Of a stretch of DNA of 64,000 nt, positions 16,415 through 25,379 are shown piece by piece; the stretch's first letter is position 1, and each line of letters opens with the position of its first letter. The stretch lies in NCBI RefSeq assembly GCF_009811755.1, contig NZ_BLIV01000004.1:310001-374000 (forward strand). The letters run 5' to 3'. Source of the stretch: Roseobacter cerasinus. GTDB taxonomy: Bacteria > Pseudomonadota > Alphaproteobacteria > Rhodobacterales > Rhodobacteraceae. The translations under genes were made by a program, and so were the position numbers. Below the pieces are notes generated by a model. It searched no databases. It had not been told where the DNA came from and saw only the letters and a list, made by a program, of their open reading frames with translations.

Positions 16415-16440
16415 TGAAAACATTTGCAAAACTATTTTCA
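16415..16440. promoter_or_regulatory. Candidate LacI-family operator
   Basis: TGAAAA (16415-16420) and TTTTCA (16435-16440) are inverted around TTTGCAAA (16423-16430), a perfect 8-bp palindrome with the central GC step typical of LacI-family sites. It lies 35 bases upstream of the regulator's TTG and 50 bases upstream of the tctA start, suited to controlling both genes. Confidence 0.5.
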
Positions 16441-16489
16441 TCACATACGGTTGTTGGTCAACATCTTGTCTTTTGGGAGGAACGACGAG

Positions 16490-18019
16490 TTGGAGTTTCT
16501 GGCCTATTTCGGCGATGTCTTTGTGCCGGTCAATTTTGGCCTGCTGTTGCTGGGCACCATCGGCGGGCTGATCCTGGGCGCGACGCCCGGCCTGTCACCG
16601 ACAATGGCGGTGGCGCTGCTGATCCCCTTCACCTTTCGGCTGGAGCCTGCACAGGGGCTGATTTTGCTGGGCGCGGCCTATACGTCGACCGTCGCGGGCG
16701 GTGCGGTCAGTGCCATTCTGCTCAAGATCCCCGGCGCGCCCGCCAACATCGCCACAACGCTCGACGGGCATACGATGGCGCGGAAGGGGCAGGGCGCGCG
16801 GGCGCTGCATCTGTCGTTTCTGTCGTCGGCGGTGGGCGGTGTGTTTGGCGTGCTGCTGCTGATTTTCCTGACGCCGGTGCTGGCGCAATGGGCGCTGGCC
16901 TTTGGTCCGTCGCACCTTTTCTGGCTTGCGATCCTCGGTGTGACGGTGATTGGATCACTCGATTCCAGCTCAGTCGTCAAAGGGCTGCTGTCGGGCTGCA
17001 TTGGTCTGTGGCTGGCCACGATTGGCTTTGACGATATCATGGGCGCACAGCGGTTCATCTTTCATCCCAGCGTGTCAGGTGGGATCAACGTGATCCCCGC
17101 GCTGATTGGTCTGTTTGCCATTCCGCAGGTGATCACGATGTTCGCAAAAGGACGCCAGCGGCTGGATGCGGAGGTGCTGAGCGTAGAGCGGCATCCGGTG
17201 GGGCAGGCCGTGCGTGAGATGGGGCGCCGCACGCGCGCGCTATCAATTGGCACACTCACCGGGTCGGTCATTGGTTTGATCCCCGGGGTCGGGGGGCAGA
17301 TTGCAGGATTGGTGGCCTATGATCAATCCAAGAAGCTCAGCCCCGAGCGTGAGAAATTTGGCACGGGTCATAGCGAAGGCATCATCGCCGCCGAAAGTGC
17401 CAACAACGCCATGGTGGGGCCGTCTCTGGTGCCGCTGCTGACGCTGTCGATCCCTGGCTCACCCACAGCGGCGGTGCTGCTGGGTGGCTTGTTGATCCAT
17501 GGGATTTTCCCGGGCAGTGACCTTTTCGACAACCATCCGCAGGTGGCCTGGACCTTCATCAACTCGATGCTTATCGGCCAGATCTTGATGTGCCTCTTTG
17601 GGCTCTATGTGGCGGGGCTGGCCGCCCGCGTGGCCCAGGTGCCCAATGCGGTGATGGCTGCCGTGGTGCTGGGGCTGGCAGTCTTTGGTAGCTATTCGGT
17701 GCAGAATTCCATGGGCGATGTCTATGTGATGATGACGCTTGGCACGGGCATGTACTTTCTCGAACGGTTCGGATTTTCGGCGGCACCGCTGGTGCTGGGC
17801 CTGATCCTGGGTCCCATTGCCGAGGCGAATTTCATCCAAGGTAGCATGATTGCCACCGCGACCTCCAGCGTCGGGCTGTATTTCTTTACCGGCGCGCTGA
17901 ACCTTTTGTTGATCGGATTGGTCCTGGTGTCGGTCGGCTATTCGGCGTGGATGGAGATCATGAGCCGCCGCTACACCACCAAGGATGACGCCATCGAGAA
18001 AGAGGAGGCGTTGTCATGA
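16490..18019 (+). CDS. tctA: Tripartite tricarboxylate transporter (TTT) large permease TctA
   Basis: A 509-residue integral membrane permease of the TTT family, which works with a periplasmic binding protein to import organic acids by secondary transport. Family blocks include GATPGLSPTMAVALLIPF, ILLKIPGAPANIATTLDGH, and PGVGGQIAGLVAYDQSKK with SEGIIAAESANNA. I chose TTG 16490 (LEFLAYFGDV) because GGGAGG lies at 16475-16480; the ATG upstream in frame overlaps the operator region. It overlaps tctB by four bases. Confidence 0.9.
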   Translation: MEFLAYFGDVFVPVNFGLLLLGTIGGLILGATPGLSPTMAVALLIPFTFRLEPAQGLILLGAAYTSTVAGGAVSAILLKIPGAPANIATTLDGHTMARKGQGARALHLSFLSSAVGGVFGVLLLIFLTPVLAQWALAFGPSHLFWLAILGVTVIGSLDSSSVVKGLLSGCIGLWLATIGFDDIMGAQRFIFHPSVSGGINVIPALIGLFAIPQVITMFAKGRQRLDAEVLSVERHPVGQAVREMGRRTRALSIGTLTGSVIGLIPGVGGQIAGLVAYDQSKKLSPEREKFGTGHSEGIIAAESANNAMVGPSLVPLLTLSIPGSPTAAVLLGGLLIHGIFPGSDLFDNHPQVAWTFINSMLIGQILMCLFGLYVAGLAARVAQVPNAVMAAVVLGLAVFGSYSVQNSMGDVYVMMTLGTGMYFLERFGFSAAPLVLGLILGPIAEANFIQGSMIATATSSVGLYFFTGALNLLLIGLVLVSVGYSAWMEIMSRRYTTKDDAIEKEEALS

Positions 18020-18480
18020 CCGACCTGCCGCGCAGCCAGCATATCGTCGCCAGTGGCCTTGTCGCCGCCGTGGGCCTTGCTGTGGTCACTATTAGCTATA
18101 CTCAGGAGCCGACGGCGGCCTTTCTGTTCCCACGGATTATCTCGACCGTATTTGTGGTCTTGGCGCTCTGGACCTTTGGCAAGGCGGCCCTGGGGCGGAC
18201 CAAGGTGGGCAATGGGTTGGACCGTCGCGCGATGATCAGCATCCTACCGGGGCTGGCTGTGGCGCTGATTTACGTGTTCTGGGCGGCCAAGGCCCTGGGG
18301 TTCTACACGGCCTCGACGCTGGCGTTCTTTGTGCTCTTGTCTCTCTACGATCCTGCGCCGCATGGCGTGGGCAAGACCTGGGTCAGGCGCATCGTGATCA
18401 CCGCAGGGTTTCTGGCGGTGATGTATGGTCTCTTTGCGATGTTGCTCAAGGTGTTCACACCGCGAGAGATATTTTTCTGA
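18016..18480 (+). CDS. tctB: TTT small permease TctB
   Basis: A 154-residue four-helix membrane protein of the TctB family, the small subunit of the TTT transporter. It overlaps tctA by ATGA and lies directly before the binding protein gene. TctB proteins are poorly conserved, so the call rests on size, four hydrophobic segments and position. Confidence 0.85.
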   Translation: MTDLPRSQHIVASGLVAAVGLAVVTISYTQEPTAAFLFPRIISTVFVVLALWTFGKAALGRTKVGNGLDRRAMISILPGLAVALIYVFWAAKALGFYTASTLAFFVLLSLYDPAPHGVGKTWVRRIVITAGFLAVMYGLFAMLLKVFTPREIFF

Positions 18481-18520
18481 ACCGCAACAACGGCAGATCA
18501 ACCTTTGGGAGGAGAATGAG

Positions 18521-19489
18521 ATGAAAAGACTGATAGCAGCCGCCGCACTGGCGCTGATGGGGTTGCCCGGCATGGCTGTAGCCGATGGGCATGCATCCTT
18601 TCCGGATCGTCCGATCATGATGATGGTCAGCTATGGCGCCGGTGGGGCCACGGATTTCCAAGCGCGGATTGTGACGATGACTGCGGGAAACGAGGATGCC
18701 TTGGGTATGCCCATTGCCATCATCAACAAGCCCGGTGCCGGTGGCCGGGTGGGCTGGAACTGGTTTGCCACTCAGGCGGAGGCGGATGGATATACGCTTG
18801 GCGCCTATAACATCCCGCATTTCATTGCGCAGTCGATTGAGGGCGGGGTTCAGTATTCTGCTGAGAGTTTCGAGCCGATTGCCAATTGGGGGGCGGACCC
18901 TGCGGTGTTTGTGGTGGGTGCGGACAGCCCCTTCAATTCCATGGCTGATGTGGTGGGCTATGCCACCGAGAACCCCGGCAAGCTGACGTTTTCGGGTGCT
19001 GGGTTGTTTGTGGGTCATCACATTGCAGCCCTGCAGTTGGAGAAAGCAGCGGGTGTGAAGCTGGCCTATATTCCTAACAACAAGGGCGGCGCAGGTGCCA
19101 TGAAAGCGGTGATCGCGGGGGACGTGCTGGGCGGGGTCAATAACCTCTCCGATGCGTTCCGGGCGCAGGAGGCGGGTAATGTGAAGATCCTCGGTGTCTT
19201 TGATCTGGAGCGCAATGCGTTCCTGCCGGATGTTCCGACAATGGCGGAGCAGGGCTTTGACATCGACAATGCGAGCGTGAATTTCCGCGGCGTAATGGTG
19301 CCCAAGGGCACGCCGCAGCCGATCATCGACAAGCTGGCGGCCACGGTGCCGGATATGTTCGCAAACAGCCGGGTGGCGGGAAAGATGAAAGCGGGTGGCT
19401 CGCCCATGCATATCATGACCCGGGACGAGGTGCTTGACATGTGGGCGGCGCGGGAAGAGACGCTGCGAGAGCTTCTTGCGGGGTTGTAA
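18521..19489 (+). CDS. tctC: TTT substrate-binding protein TctC
   Basis: A 322-residue periplasmic binding protein with a Sec signal peptide (MKRLIAAAALALMGLPGMAVA). The mature N-terminus SFPDRPIMMMVSYGAGGATDF fits the Bug/TctC family, which binds carboxylates and related anions. ATG 18521 is preceded by GGGAGGAGA, a strong SD. The ligand is predicted to match the downstream acylating dehydrogenase and CoA ligase, that is an acid activated to its CoA ester; sulfoacetate is one candidate. Confidence 0.9.
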   Translation: MKRLIAAAALALMGLPGMAVADGHASFPDRPIMMMVSYGAGGATDFQARIVTMTAGNEDALGMPIAIINKPGAGGRVGWNWFATQAEADGYTLGAYNIPHFIAQSIEGGVQYSAESFEPIANWGADPAVFVVGADSPFNSMADVVGYATENPGKLTFSGAGLFVGHHIAALQLEKAAGVKLAYIPNNKGGAGAMKAVIAGDVLGGVNNLSDAFRAQEAGNVKILGVFDLERNAFLPDVPTMAEQGFDIDNASVNFRGVMVPKGTPQPIIDKLAATVPDMFANSRVAGKMKAGGSPMHIMTRDEVLDMWAAREETLRELLAGL

Positions 19490-19501
19490 AGTCTTTGGTT
19501 T

Positions 19502-19547
19502 CGCCGCCCTGGCGGCGACCGGGCGGGAGGGGCTCTGCCCCTCCCGC
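19502..19547. terminator. Two adjacent hairpins after tctC
   Basis: CGCCGCC/GGCGGCG (19502-19517) and a perfect 11-bp stem GCGGGAGGGGC (19523-19533) / GCCCCTCCCGC (19537-19547) with a 3-base loop. They lie between tctC and the dehydrogenase gene and may lower expression of the enzyme genes relative to the transporter. Confidence 0.6.
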
Positions 19548-19550
19548 ACC

Positions 19551-19578
19551 CTCCCCGGAGTATTTTTGGAAGGATGAA
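19551..19578 (+). repeat. Dispersed intergenic motif, copy 2
   Basis: The stretch starts CTCCCCGGAGTATTTTTGG and ends GATGAA. It shares a spaced pattern with 4481-4511, again after a hairpin. Here its 3' end (GGAAGG) overlaps the probable ribosome-binding site of the gene at 19584. Confidence 0.45.
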
Positions 19579-19583
19579 GGCAG

Positions 19584-20987
19584 ATGACCACTCTTGCCCC
19601 TATCGTGGAGTTGGACGCGATTGTGGCCCGCGCGCGTGCGGCGCAGGTGCGATACGAGAGAGACGGCAGTCAGGCGCGATATGATCGGGCCGCCCAGGCC
19701 GTGGGCTGGGCGATCATGCAGCCGGAGCGCAATCGCGAATTGGCCGAGCTTGCGGTGCGGACCACAGGGTTGGGCAATGTGGCGGACAAGGTCATCAAGA
19801 ACCACCGCAAGACGCTTGGTCTTTTGCGCGACATGCAAGATGTGGCGACATTCGGTGTGGTCGATGATGATGCAGAGACAGGGATTACCAAGATTGCTCG
19901 GCCCATGGGCGTGATTGGCGCGATTGTGCCCTCGACCAACCCGGCGGCCACGCCAGCCAACAACGTCATCAACGCGCTGAAATGTGGCAACGCGATTGTG
20001 GTGGCGCCTTCGCCCAAAGGTGTGGCGGCCTGTGCGCGGCTGTTGGAGTTTGTCCATGCGCAGTTTGCCAAGATTGGGGAGGACCCGGATCTGGTGCAGA
20101 TGATCCCCGCACCTGGATCAAAGGAAAAGACCCAGCGGTTGATGGAGACCTGCGACAAGGTCATCGCGACGGGCAGTCAGAACAATGTGCACCGCGCCCA
20201 GACCTGCGGGACACCGGCTGTGGCCGTGGGGGCAGGCAATGTCACGGTGATTGTCGATGAGACGGCAGATCTGGCAGCGGCGGCGGAGAAGATTCGCGCG
20301 TCGAAGACGTTTGACAATGCCACTTCCTGTTCATCGGAAAATGCGGTGGTGGTGGTCGAGGAGGTCTATGACGCCTTTGTCGCGGCGATGGCCCGTGCCG
20401 GTGGTGCGGTGGTTGAAGATGAGGCGGAGATCGTGGCGCGGCTTTGGCCCGGGGGCAAGCTGAACCCTGCGGTGATCGCGCAGGACGCGCGCGCAATGAT
20501 CGTGGCGCTTGGTCTGGAGGGCAAGGTGCCCGAAGGGACCGAATACATCGCCGTGCCGACCTCGGGTGTTGGTTCGGCCCATCCGCTCAGCGGGGAGAAG
20601 CTGAGCCGGGTGCTGGCGCTTTACCGTGTGCCGGATTTTGAGGTGGCGGTTGCGCAGACGCGCGCCATTCAGCTGCATCAGGGGGCCGGGCATTCGGTGG
20701 GGCTGCATTCCAACGACGAGGCGCGTGCCTTGCAACTGGCTCTTGCTGTTCCCACGGCGCGTGTGATCGTCAATCAGGCGCATACGTTTGCGACGGGGGG
20801 GGCGTTTACCAACGGGATGCCGTTTTCACTCAGCATGGGGTGTGGAGCCTGGGGCGGCAACGCCACGGATGAAAACCTGCACTGGCGGCATTTCCTGCAG
20901 TACACGCGCATCGTGCGCGAGATCCCCGCGCGGGAGCCGTCGCTCGACGAGATCTTTGGTAAGTATTGGGACGACGCCGGACGATGA
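19584..20987 (+). CDS. Acylating aldehyde dehydrogenase (SauS-like candidate)
   Basis: A 467-residue aldehyde dehydrogenase superfamily protein of the CoA-acylating branch (as in AdhE N-terminus and EutE), not the NAD-only branch: KIARPMGVIGAIVPSTNPAA, NALKCGNAIVVAPSPKG and the catalytic Cys249 in KTFDNATSCSSENAV. It would interconvert an acyl-CoA and its aldehyde. The next gene is a CoA ligase overlapping by ATGA, and the upstream genes are a TTT importer and a divergent LacI regulator. This order parallels sauRST for sulfoacetate, where SauS reduces sulfoacetyl-CoA to sulfoacetaldehyde. Sulfoacetaldehyde acetyltransferase (Xsc) is not in the window, so the substrate is inference. Confidence 0.82.
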   Translation: MTTLAPIVELDAIVARARAAQVRYERDGSQARYDRAAQAVGWAIMQPERNRELAELAVRTTGLGNVADKVIKNHRKTLGLLRDMQDVATFGVVDDDAETGITKIARPMGVIGAIVPSTNPAATPANNVINALKCGNAIVVAPSPKGVAACARLLEFVHAQFAKIGEDPDLVQMIPAPGSKEKTQRLMETCDKVIATGSQNNVHRAQTCGTPAVAVGAGNVTVIVDETADLAAAAEKIRASKTFDNATSCSSENAVVVVEEVYDAFVAAMARAGGAVVEDEAEIVARLWPGGKLNPAVIAQDARAMIVALGLEGKVPEGTEYIAVPTSGVGSAHPLSGEKLSRVLALYRVPDFEVAVAQTRAIQLHQGAGHSVGLHSNDEARALQLALAVPTARVIVNQAHTFATGGAFTNGMPFSLSMGCGAWGGNATDENLHWRHFLQYTRIVREIPAREPSLDEIFGKYWDDAGR

Positions 20988-22474
20988 GGCTGGAGCGCCA
21001 CCGGCCGCCAGCGGGCACTGTGCGTGACTGGCTCGATGCGCGGGCTGAGCAGGGTGGGGAGGCTGTGGTCTTCCCCGAAACGGGGGCTGTGCTGACCTGG
21101 CCAGATCTGCGGGCGCGTGCGCGGGCCTTTGCGGCGGGATTGACCTTTCAAGGCGTGCAGAAGGGCGAGAGCGTCGCGGTTCTGGCGCCAAATGGGGCTG
21201 AGAGCGTCACCGCATTTTATGGCACGCTTTATGGCGGATACCGGGCAACGATGATCAACCTGGCGGCGGGTCGGGATGCGATGTCTTATGCGTTGATCCA
21301 TTCCGAGGCGCGCTTTGCCTTTGTTCATGAGAGCTGTTGCGCGCTTTTCGATCAGGCGAATGAGGCCGGGATCAAGCTGGTGTCATTGATGCGCGAGGTG
21401 GAGGCACCGCTTCATGATGTGAGCCCGGAGGATGATGCGCTGCTGATGTATACTTCCGGCACCACGGGCCGGCCCAAGGGGGTTGTGCATTCCCATGCGA
21501 GCCTCTTGGCCGGCGGCTGGACGACGGCCATCGCGCATGAGTTGAGCAGCACAGATCGCGGGTTCTGCGTTTTGCCGATCTATCACATCAACGGGCTTTG
21601 CGTCACGGTGCTGGGCAGCCTGGTGTCGGGCGGATCGCTCGCCATGGTCCCGCGGTTTTCGGCCTCGCGGTTTTGGGACCAGGTGGATCAGGGTGCGGCA
21701 ACGTGGTTTTCGGTTGTGCCCACCATCATCTCGCATCTGCTGCATGGGGCGGCGGAGCCGTCTGTGGCCTGCAAATCCCGGATGCGCTTTGGACGCTCGG
21801 CGTCATCGGCGCTGGCGGTTGAGACGCAAGCGGCTTTTGAGCGTCGGTTCTGCGTGCCGATTGTCGAGACCATGGGCTTGACCGAGACGGCGGCGCAGAT
21901 CCTGTCGAACCCGCTGCCACCGGGGGTGCGCAAGGTTGGCTCGCCGGGTGTTGCCTATGGCTGTGTGGTGGAAATCCAGGATGAGGCTGGCGTGCGGTCT
22001 GCGCCCGGCATCGAGGGAGAGATTGTCGTGAAAGGCCCGAATGTGTTGCGCGGATATCTGAAGAATGCTGCCGCGACCCAGGCGACCTTCCGGGACGGCT
22101 GGCTGCGGACGGGTGATCTCGCGCGGATGGATGAGGATGGGTATGTCTTTGTCACGGGGCGGTTGAAGGAGCTGATCATCAAGGGCGGGGAGAATATTGC
22201 CCCGCGCGAGGTGGACGAGGCGCTTTATGCGCATCCGGACGTGGTGGAGGCGGCAGCATTCGCGCGGCCCTGCAAAAGCTATGGCGAAACCATTGAGGCA
22301 GCTGTGCGGCTGCGTGAGGGGGCGAACTTGCAGACAGCGGAGTTGATCCAGCTTTGTGTGGAGAGGCTTGGCAGGTTCAAGGCACCTGACGTGGTGCATG
22401 TGCTGGAGGAGCTGCCGAAAGGGCCGTCGGGCAAGATCCAGCGACTGCGCTTGGCGGAGCTCATTTCCGTTTGA
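20984..22474 (+). CDS. AMP-forming acyl-CoA synthetase (SauT-like candidate)
   Basis: A 496-residue ANL-superfamily ligase. Core motifs are LMYTSGTTGRPKGVVHSH (ATP loop), ETMGLTETAAQI, GWLRTGDLARMDEDGYVFV and KELIIKGGENIAPREVDEAL, and the catalytic Lys end GPSGKIQRL. It adenylates a carboxylic acid and forms the CoA thioester. ATG 20984 overlaps the stop of the dehydrogenase gene. Coupled with that enzyme it would drive acid to acyl-CoA to aldehyde, an energy-costly direction that is characteristic of sulfoacetate use (SauT then SauS). Confidence 0.85.
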   Translation: MRLERHRPPAGTVRDWLDARAEQGGEAVVFPETGAVLTWPDLRARARAFAAGLTFQGVQKGESVAVLAPNGAESVTAFYGTLYGGYRATMINLAAGRDAMSYALIHSEARFAFVHESCCALFDQANEAGIKLVSLMREVEAPLHDVSPEDDALLMYTSGTTGRPKGVVHSHASLLAGGWTTAIAHELSSTDRGFCVLPIYHINGLCVTVLGSLVSGGSLAMVPRFSASRFWDQVDQGAATWFSVVPTIISHLLHGAAEPSVACKSRMRFGRSASSALAVETQAAFERRFCVPIVETMGLTETAAQILSNPLPPGVRKVGSPGVAYGCVVEIQDEAGVRSAPGIEGEIVVKGPNVLRGYLKNAAATQATFRDGWLRTGDLARMDEDGYVFVTGRLKELIIKGGENIAPREVDEALYAHPDVVEAAAFARPCKSYGETIEAAVRLREGANLQTAELIQLCVERLGRFKAPDVVHVLEELPKGPSGKIQRLRLAELISV

Positions 22475-22489
22475 GCTTGCCCGGGGGGG

Positions 22490-22602
22490 AGCGCCCGTGC
22501 CCCCCATTGAGGGGGACGCGGGCGCTGTTCGGCAGGTCTGCCGAACGGTCCCAGCGGATGGGGTCAGGTCTGCTGTGCCCCTGCCCTCCGGGGAGGGCAG
22601 GG
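22490..22602. terminator. Three consecutive hairpins between convergent genes
   Basis: AGCGCCCG...CGGGCGCT (22490-22526, with an inner C-run/G-run stem), GTTCGGCAG/CTGCCGAAC (22527-22546) and CCCTGCCCTCC/GGAGGGCAGGG (22579-22602, 11-bp stem). They fill the gap between the ligase stop at 22474 and the convergent oxidoreductase stop at 22610, and probably act as a bidirectional terminator. Confidence 0.65.
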
Positions 22603-22609
22603 TGCTGGG

Positions 22610-24772
22610 TCAGGCGAAGGAGACGCCGTCGTTGACCATCGGGAGCAGGGCGACGCGCGGACCCGTGCTTGCGATGGCATTGGCCAGGGCAGGTGCTGAG
22701 GGGGGTGTGCCGGGTTCGCCAATGCCGGTGGGCGGTTCGGCGGAGGGCACGATATGGGTCTCGATGGCGCCGATATCGCCGATGCGCAGCGGCTCGTAGT
22801 CGGGGAAGTTGGACTGATCCACGACCCCGCCCGTGAGCGTGATCTCGTCGCGCATCGCGTGGCCGAGGCCATAGCCCACGCCGCCTTCGATCTGGGCCTT
22901 GATCACATCCGGGTTCACCGCGATGCCGCAATCGACGGCACAGGTGATCTTTTCGATCTGCACGCCGTCCTCCGCACTGCCTGAGATTTCCACCACCTCG
23001 GCCACATAGCTGCCGAAGGATTTGTGCACGGCGATCCCTTGCCTGCGCCCTGCCGGGGCGGCGCCCCAGCTCGCTTTTTCTGCGGCGAGTTTCAGCACGG
23101 CGGCCTTGCGTTTGGCATCGGTGCTATCGCCCAGATAGGCGAGACGGAATTCGACCGGGTCGCGCCCGGCGGCGCGAGCGGCCATGTCCATCATCACCTC
23201 CATGGCATAGGCGGTGTGCGTATGTCCGACCGAGCGCCACCAGAGCGTGCTGGTCGCCTTCTTGGTGTCGGTGAGACCGACGTGCATGCCCGGAATGTTG
23301 TAGGGCGTGTCGGCAACCCCTTCGACAGAGGCATGGTCGACGCCGTCATGTACGATCATCGCCTCGAAGGCGGTGCCTTTGAAGATCGACTGACCGGCGA
23401 TGCGGTGATCCCAGGCGACGATCTCACCCTCCTCCGACAGGCCCACCTTGACCTTGTGGCCAAAGGCGGGGCGATAGTAGCCACCGCGCACGTCATCCTC
23501 GCGGCTCCAGACCAGTTTCACGGGCCGCGTGCGGTCGGTGATCATGAAGGCCAGCGCCGCCTCCACCTGATAGTCCGCCGTGGGGGTGGCCCGCCGCCCG
23601 AAGGAGCCGCCTGCCAGCATCGTGTTGATGCGGATCTTCTCCATTGGCAGCTCGAAGATCTGCGCCAGCGCCATATGCGGACCGGTGGGCATCTGCGCGC
23701 CGTCATGCAGGGTGATACCACCGTCGTCATTTGCCTCGATGGTGCAGTTCAGCGGCTCCATCGGAGCATGCGCGAGCAGCGGGAAGTAGAAAGTCTGCTC
23801 CACGGTCGTCGCGGCTGCGTCCATAGGGGCTGGGTCGTTTTTCAGCACGTTGTATTCGGCGTCGCCCTCAAGCGCTGCCAGGATCTCCGCCTTGATCTGG
23901 CTGCTGTCGCGAGTCTCGGCATTGGACAAATCCCACTCGACGCTGAGCGCATCGCGGGCCTGTATCGCGGCCCATGTGTCTTCGGCATAGACCGCGACGG
24001 CGGCGTTGTTGGGCAGGGTCGCGGCGCGGATGAAGCCTTTGATGTGATGCGCATCGCTGTCGTCAAAGCCCGCGACCAAGCCACCGGTTTGCGGTGGGCG
24101 GGCCAGCATCACGACCATCTGGTTGGGCAGATGCACGTCCATGGCGAACATCGCGCGCCCGTCGCCCTTGATCGCGCTGTCGAGGCGGCGCACGTCCGCG
24201 TTGCCGATCAGGCGCCACTGATCGGGCGCTTTCAGCACCGGCTCGGATGGGGCCTCCAACGCCGTGGCGGCTTCGACGAAGTCACCCAACGGGGCCGATT
24301 GTCCGCCTCCGGTGACCATGCCGTCCGCGATATCGAGGGTTGCGGCGTCGACACCCCAGGCGTTTGCAGCCGCCTCGATCAGCACCGCGCGGGCGGCCGC
24401 GCCCGCGGTGCGGTATTGTTGGAAGGAATTGGCCATGGCGGTGGAGCCACCTGTGCCCTGGAACGGTCCGAAGGCGAGGTTGGCGTAGAGCTCGGGGTTC
24501 GAGGGCGCAAACTCATAGTCGATCTGGTCCATTCGCAGGCCGATCTCTTCGGCGATCAGGGTCGAGAGGCCGGTTGTCGGGCCTTGCCCTTTTTCGAAGT
24601 GCTTGACGATGGCGATGACGCGGCCATCGGCGCCGATTTTCACAAAGGGGTTGATCTGCGCCTGCGTGTTGCCTGCGGCCAACGCGCCATCAGGCCGAAG
24701 GCCGACGACCAGAACGGCGCCAGCCGCAGTCGCGCCTTTGAGAAAGCCCCGACGGGATGTGTTCACTGTCAT
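22610..24772 (-). CDS. Molybdenum hydroxylase large subunit, isoquinoline 1-oxidoreductase beta type
   Basis: A 720-residue molybdopterin-binding subunit of the xanthine oxidase family, single-polypeptide IorB type. It starts with a twin-arginine signal ([20 protein letters not shown]), so the enzyme is exported folded to the periplasm. Blocks include [33 protein letters not shown] and the C-terminal active-site Glu in [19 protein letters not shown]. Partner: the 2Fe-2S subunit 3 bases upstream. Such enzymes oxidise aldehydes or N-heterocycles and pass electrons to cytochromes. The substrate is not visible; the adjacent aldehyde-forming locus is suggestive only. Confidence 0.9.
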   Translation of the reverse strand: MTVNTSRRGFLKGATAAGAVLVVGLRPDGALAAGNTQAQINPFVKIGADGRVIAIVKHFEKGQGPTTGLSTLIAEEIGLRMDQIDYEFAPSNPELYANLAFGPFQGTGGSTAMANSFQQYRTAGAAARAVLIEAAANAWGVDAATLDIADGMVTGGGQSAPLGDFVEAATALEAPSEPVLKAPDQWRLIGNADVRRLDSAIKGDGRAMFAMDVHLPNQMVVMLARPPQTGGLVAGFDDSDAHHIKGFIRAATLPNNAAVAVYAEDTWAAIQARDALSVEWDLSNAETRDSSQIKAEILAALEGDAEYNVLKNDPAPMDAAATTVEQTFYFPLLAHAPMEPLNCTIEANDDGGITLHDGAQMPTGPHMALAQIFELPMEKIRINTMLAGGSFGRRATPTADYQVEAALAFMITDRTRPVKLVWSREDDVRGGYYRPAFGHKVKVGLSEEGEIVAWDHRIAGQSIFKGTAFEAMIVHDGVDHASVEGVADTPYNIPGMHVGLTDTKKATSTLWWRSVGHTHTAYAMEVMMDMAARAAGRDPVEFRLAYLGDSTDAKRKAAVLKLAAEKASWGAAPAGRRQGIAVHKSFGSYVAEVVEISGSAEDGVQIEKITCAVDCGIAVNPDVIKAQIEGGVGYGLGHAMRDEITLTGGVVDQSNFPDYEPLRIGDIGAIETHIVPSAEPPTGIGEPGTPPSAPALANAIASTGPRVALLPMVNDGVSFA

Positions 24773-24775
24773 GGC

Positions 24776-25240
24776 TCAGCCCTCCATGATTTCGGAGGCG
24801 CGCTGAATGCCCGCGCGGATCCGTTGATAGGTGGCGCAGCGGCAGGCGTTGCCGTGCATGTAGTCGTGGATCTCCTCGACCGAGGGTTTCGGGTTCTCTG
24901 TCAGAAGTCCGACCGCCGACATGATCTGCCCGGACTGGCAGTAGCCGCATTGCACCACGTCCAGCTCTTGCCAGGCCTGCTGCACCGCAGCTCCCGCAGC
25001 CGTGTTGCCGATGGCTTCGATGGTTGTGATCTCTGCGCCGTCCACATCTTCGATGTAGGTCTGGCAAGAGCGCATCGGCTCACCATCCACATGCACCGTG
25101 CAGGCCCCACAGGAGGCCACGCCGCAGCCGAACTTGGTGCCGGTCAGCTTCAACTCATCCCGGATGACCCACAACAGCGGGGTGCCGGGCTCGGCATCGA
25201 CCTCATGTTCGACGCCGTTCAACTTCAGTCTCTGGCTCAT
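24776..25240 (-). CDS. 2Fe-2S subunit of molybdenum hydroxylase, IorA type
   Basis: A 154-residue electron-transfer subunit with the two clusters of this family: plant-ferredoxin-like GCGVASCGACTVHVDGE (with a further Cys in RSC) and the four-helix cluster QCGYCQSGQIM...NACRCATY. No signal peptide; it would be carried out with its Tat-bearing partner. The SD AGGAGG lies 7 bases before the ATG. It is the first gene of the two-gene operon, facing the tetR gene across a shared promoter region. Confidence 0.92.
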   Translation of the reverse strand: MSQRLKLNGVEHEVDAEPGTPLLWVIRDELKLTGTKFGCGVASCGACTVHVDGEPMRSCQTYIEDVDGAEITTIEAIGNTAAGAAVQQAWQELDVVQCGYCQSGQIMSAVGLLTENPKPSVEEIHDYMHGNACRCATYQRIRAGIQRASEIMEG

Positions 25241-25288
25241 TCAGACCTCCTGTGGGGGTTGTGCTGGAAACGAATTTTGCTGAGCAGT

Positions 25289-25308
25289 TGTAAACTCATC
25301 AGTTTACA
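25289..25308. promoter_or_regulatory. Palindromic operator 1 (TetR candidate)
   Basis: TGTAAACTCATCAGTTTACA: two perfect 8-bp arms around a 4-base centre. It sits 48 bases upstream of the oxidoreductase operon start, in promoter position for that operon. Confidence 0.75.
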
Positions 25309-25328
25309 CTACCGCTATCTTTGACATT

Positions 25329-25348
25329 TGTAAACTGGTGCGTTTACC
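25329..25348. promoter_or_regulatory. Palindromic operator 2 (TetR candidate) with -35 element
   Basis: TGTAAACTGGTGCGTTTACC repeats the same inverted half-sites with two arm mismatches, its centre 40 bp from operator 1. It overlaps the spacer after TTGACA (25321-25326), a consensus -35 for the tetR gene, so binding would repress the regulator's own promoter. Confidence 0.7.
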
Positions 25349-25379
25349 CTCTGGGCCAAGAGTTATGGGTGGATCAGGT

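Noticed and set aside
23024-25324. A 766-codon open frame on the plus strand
   Set aside because: It lies antisense to the molybdenum hydroxylase genes, whose motifs are unambiguous. Long antisense frames are expected in high-GC coding DNA.
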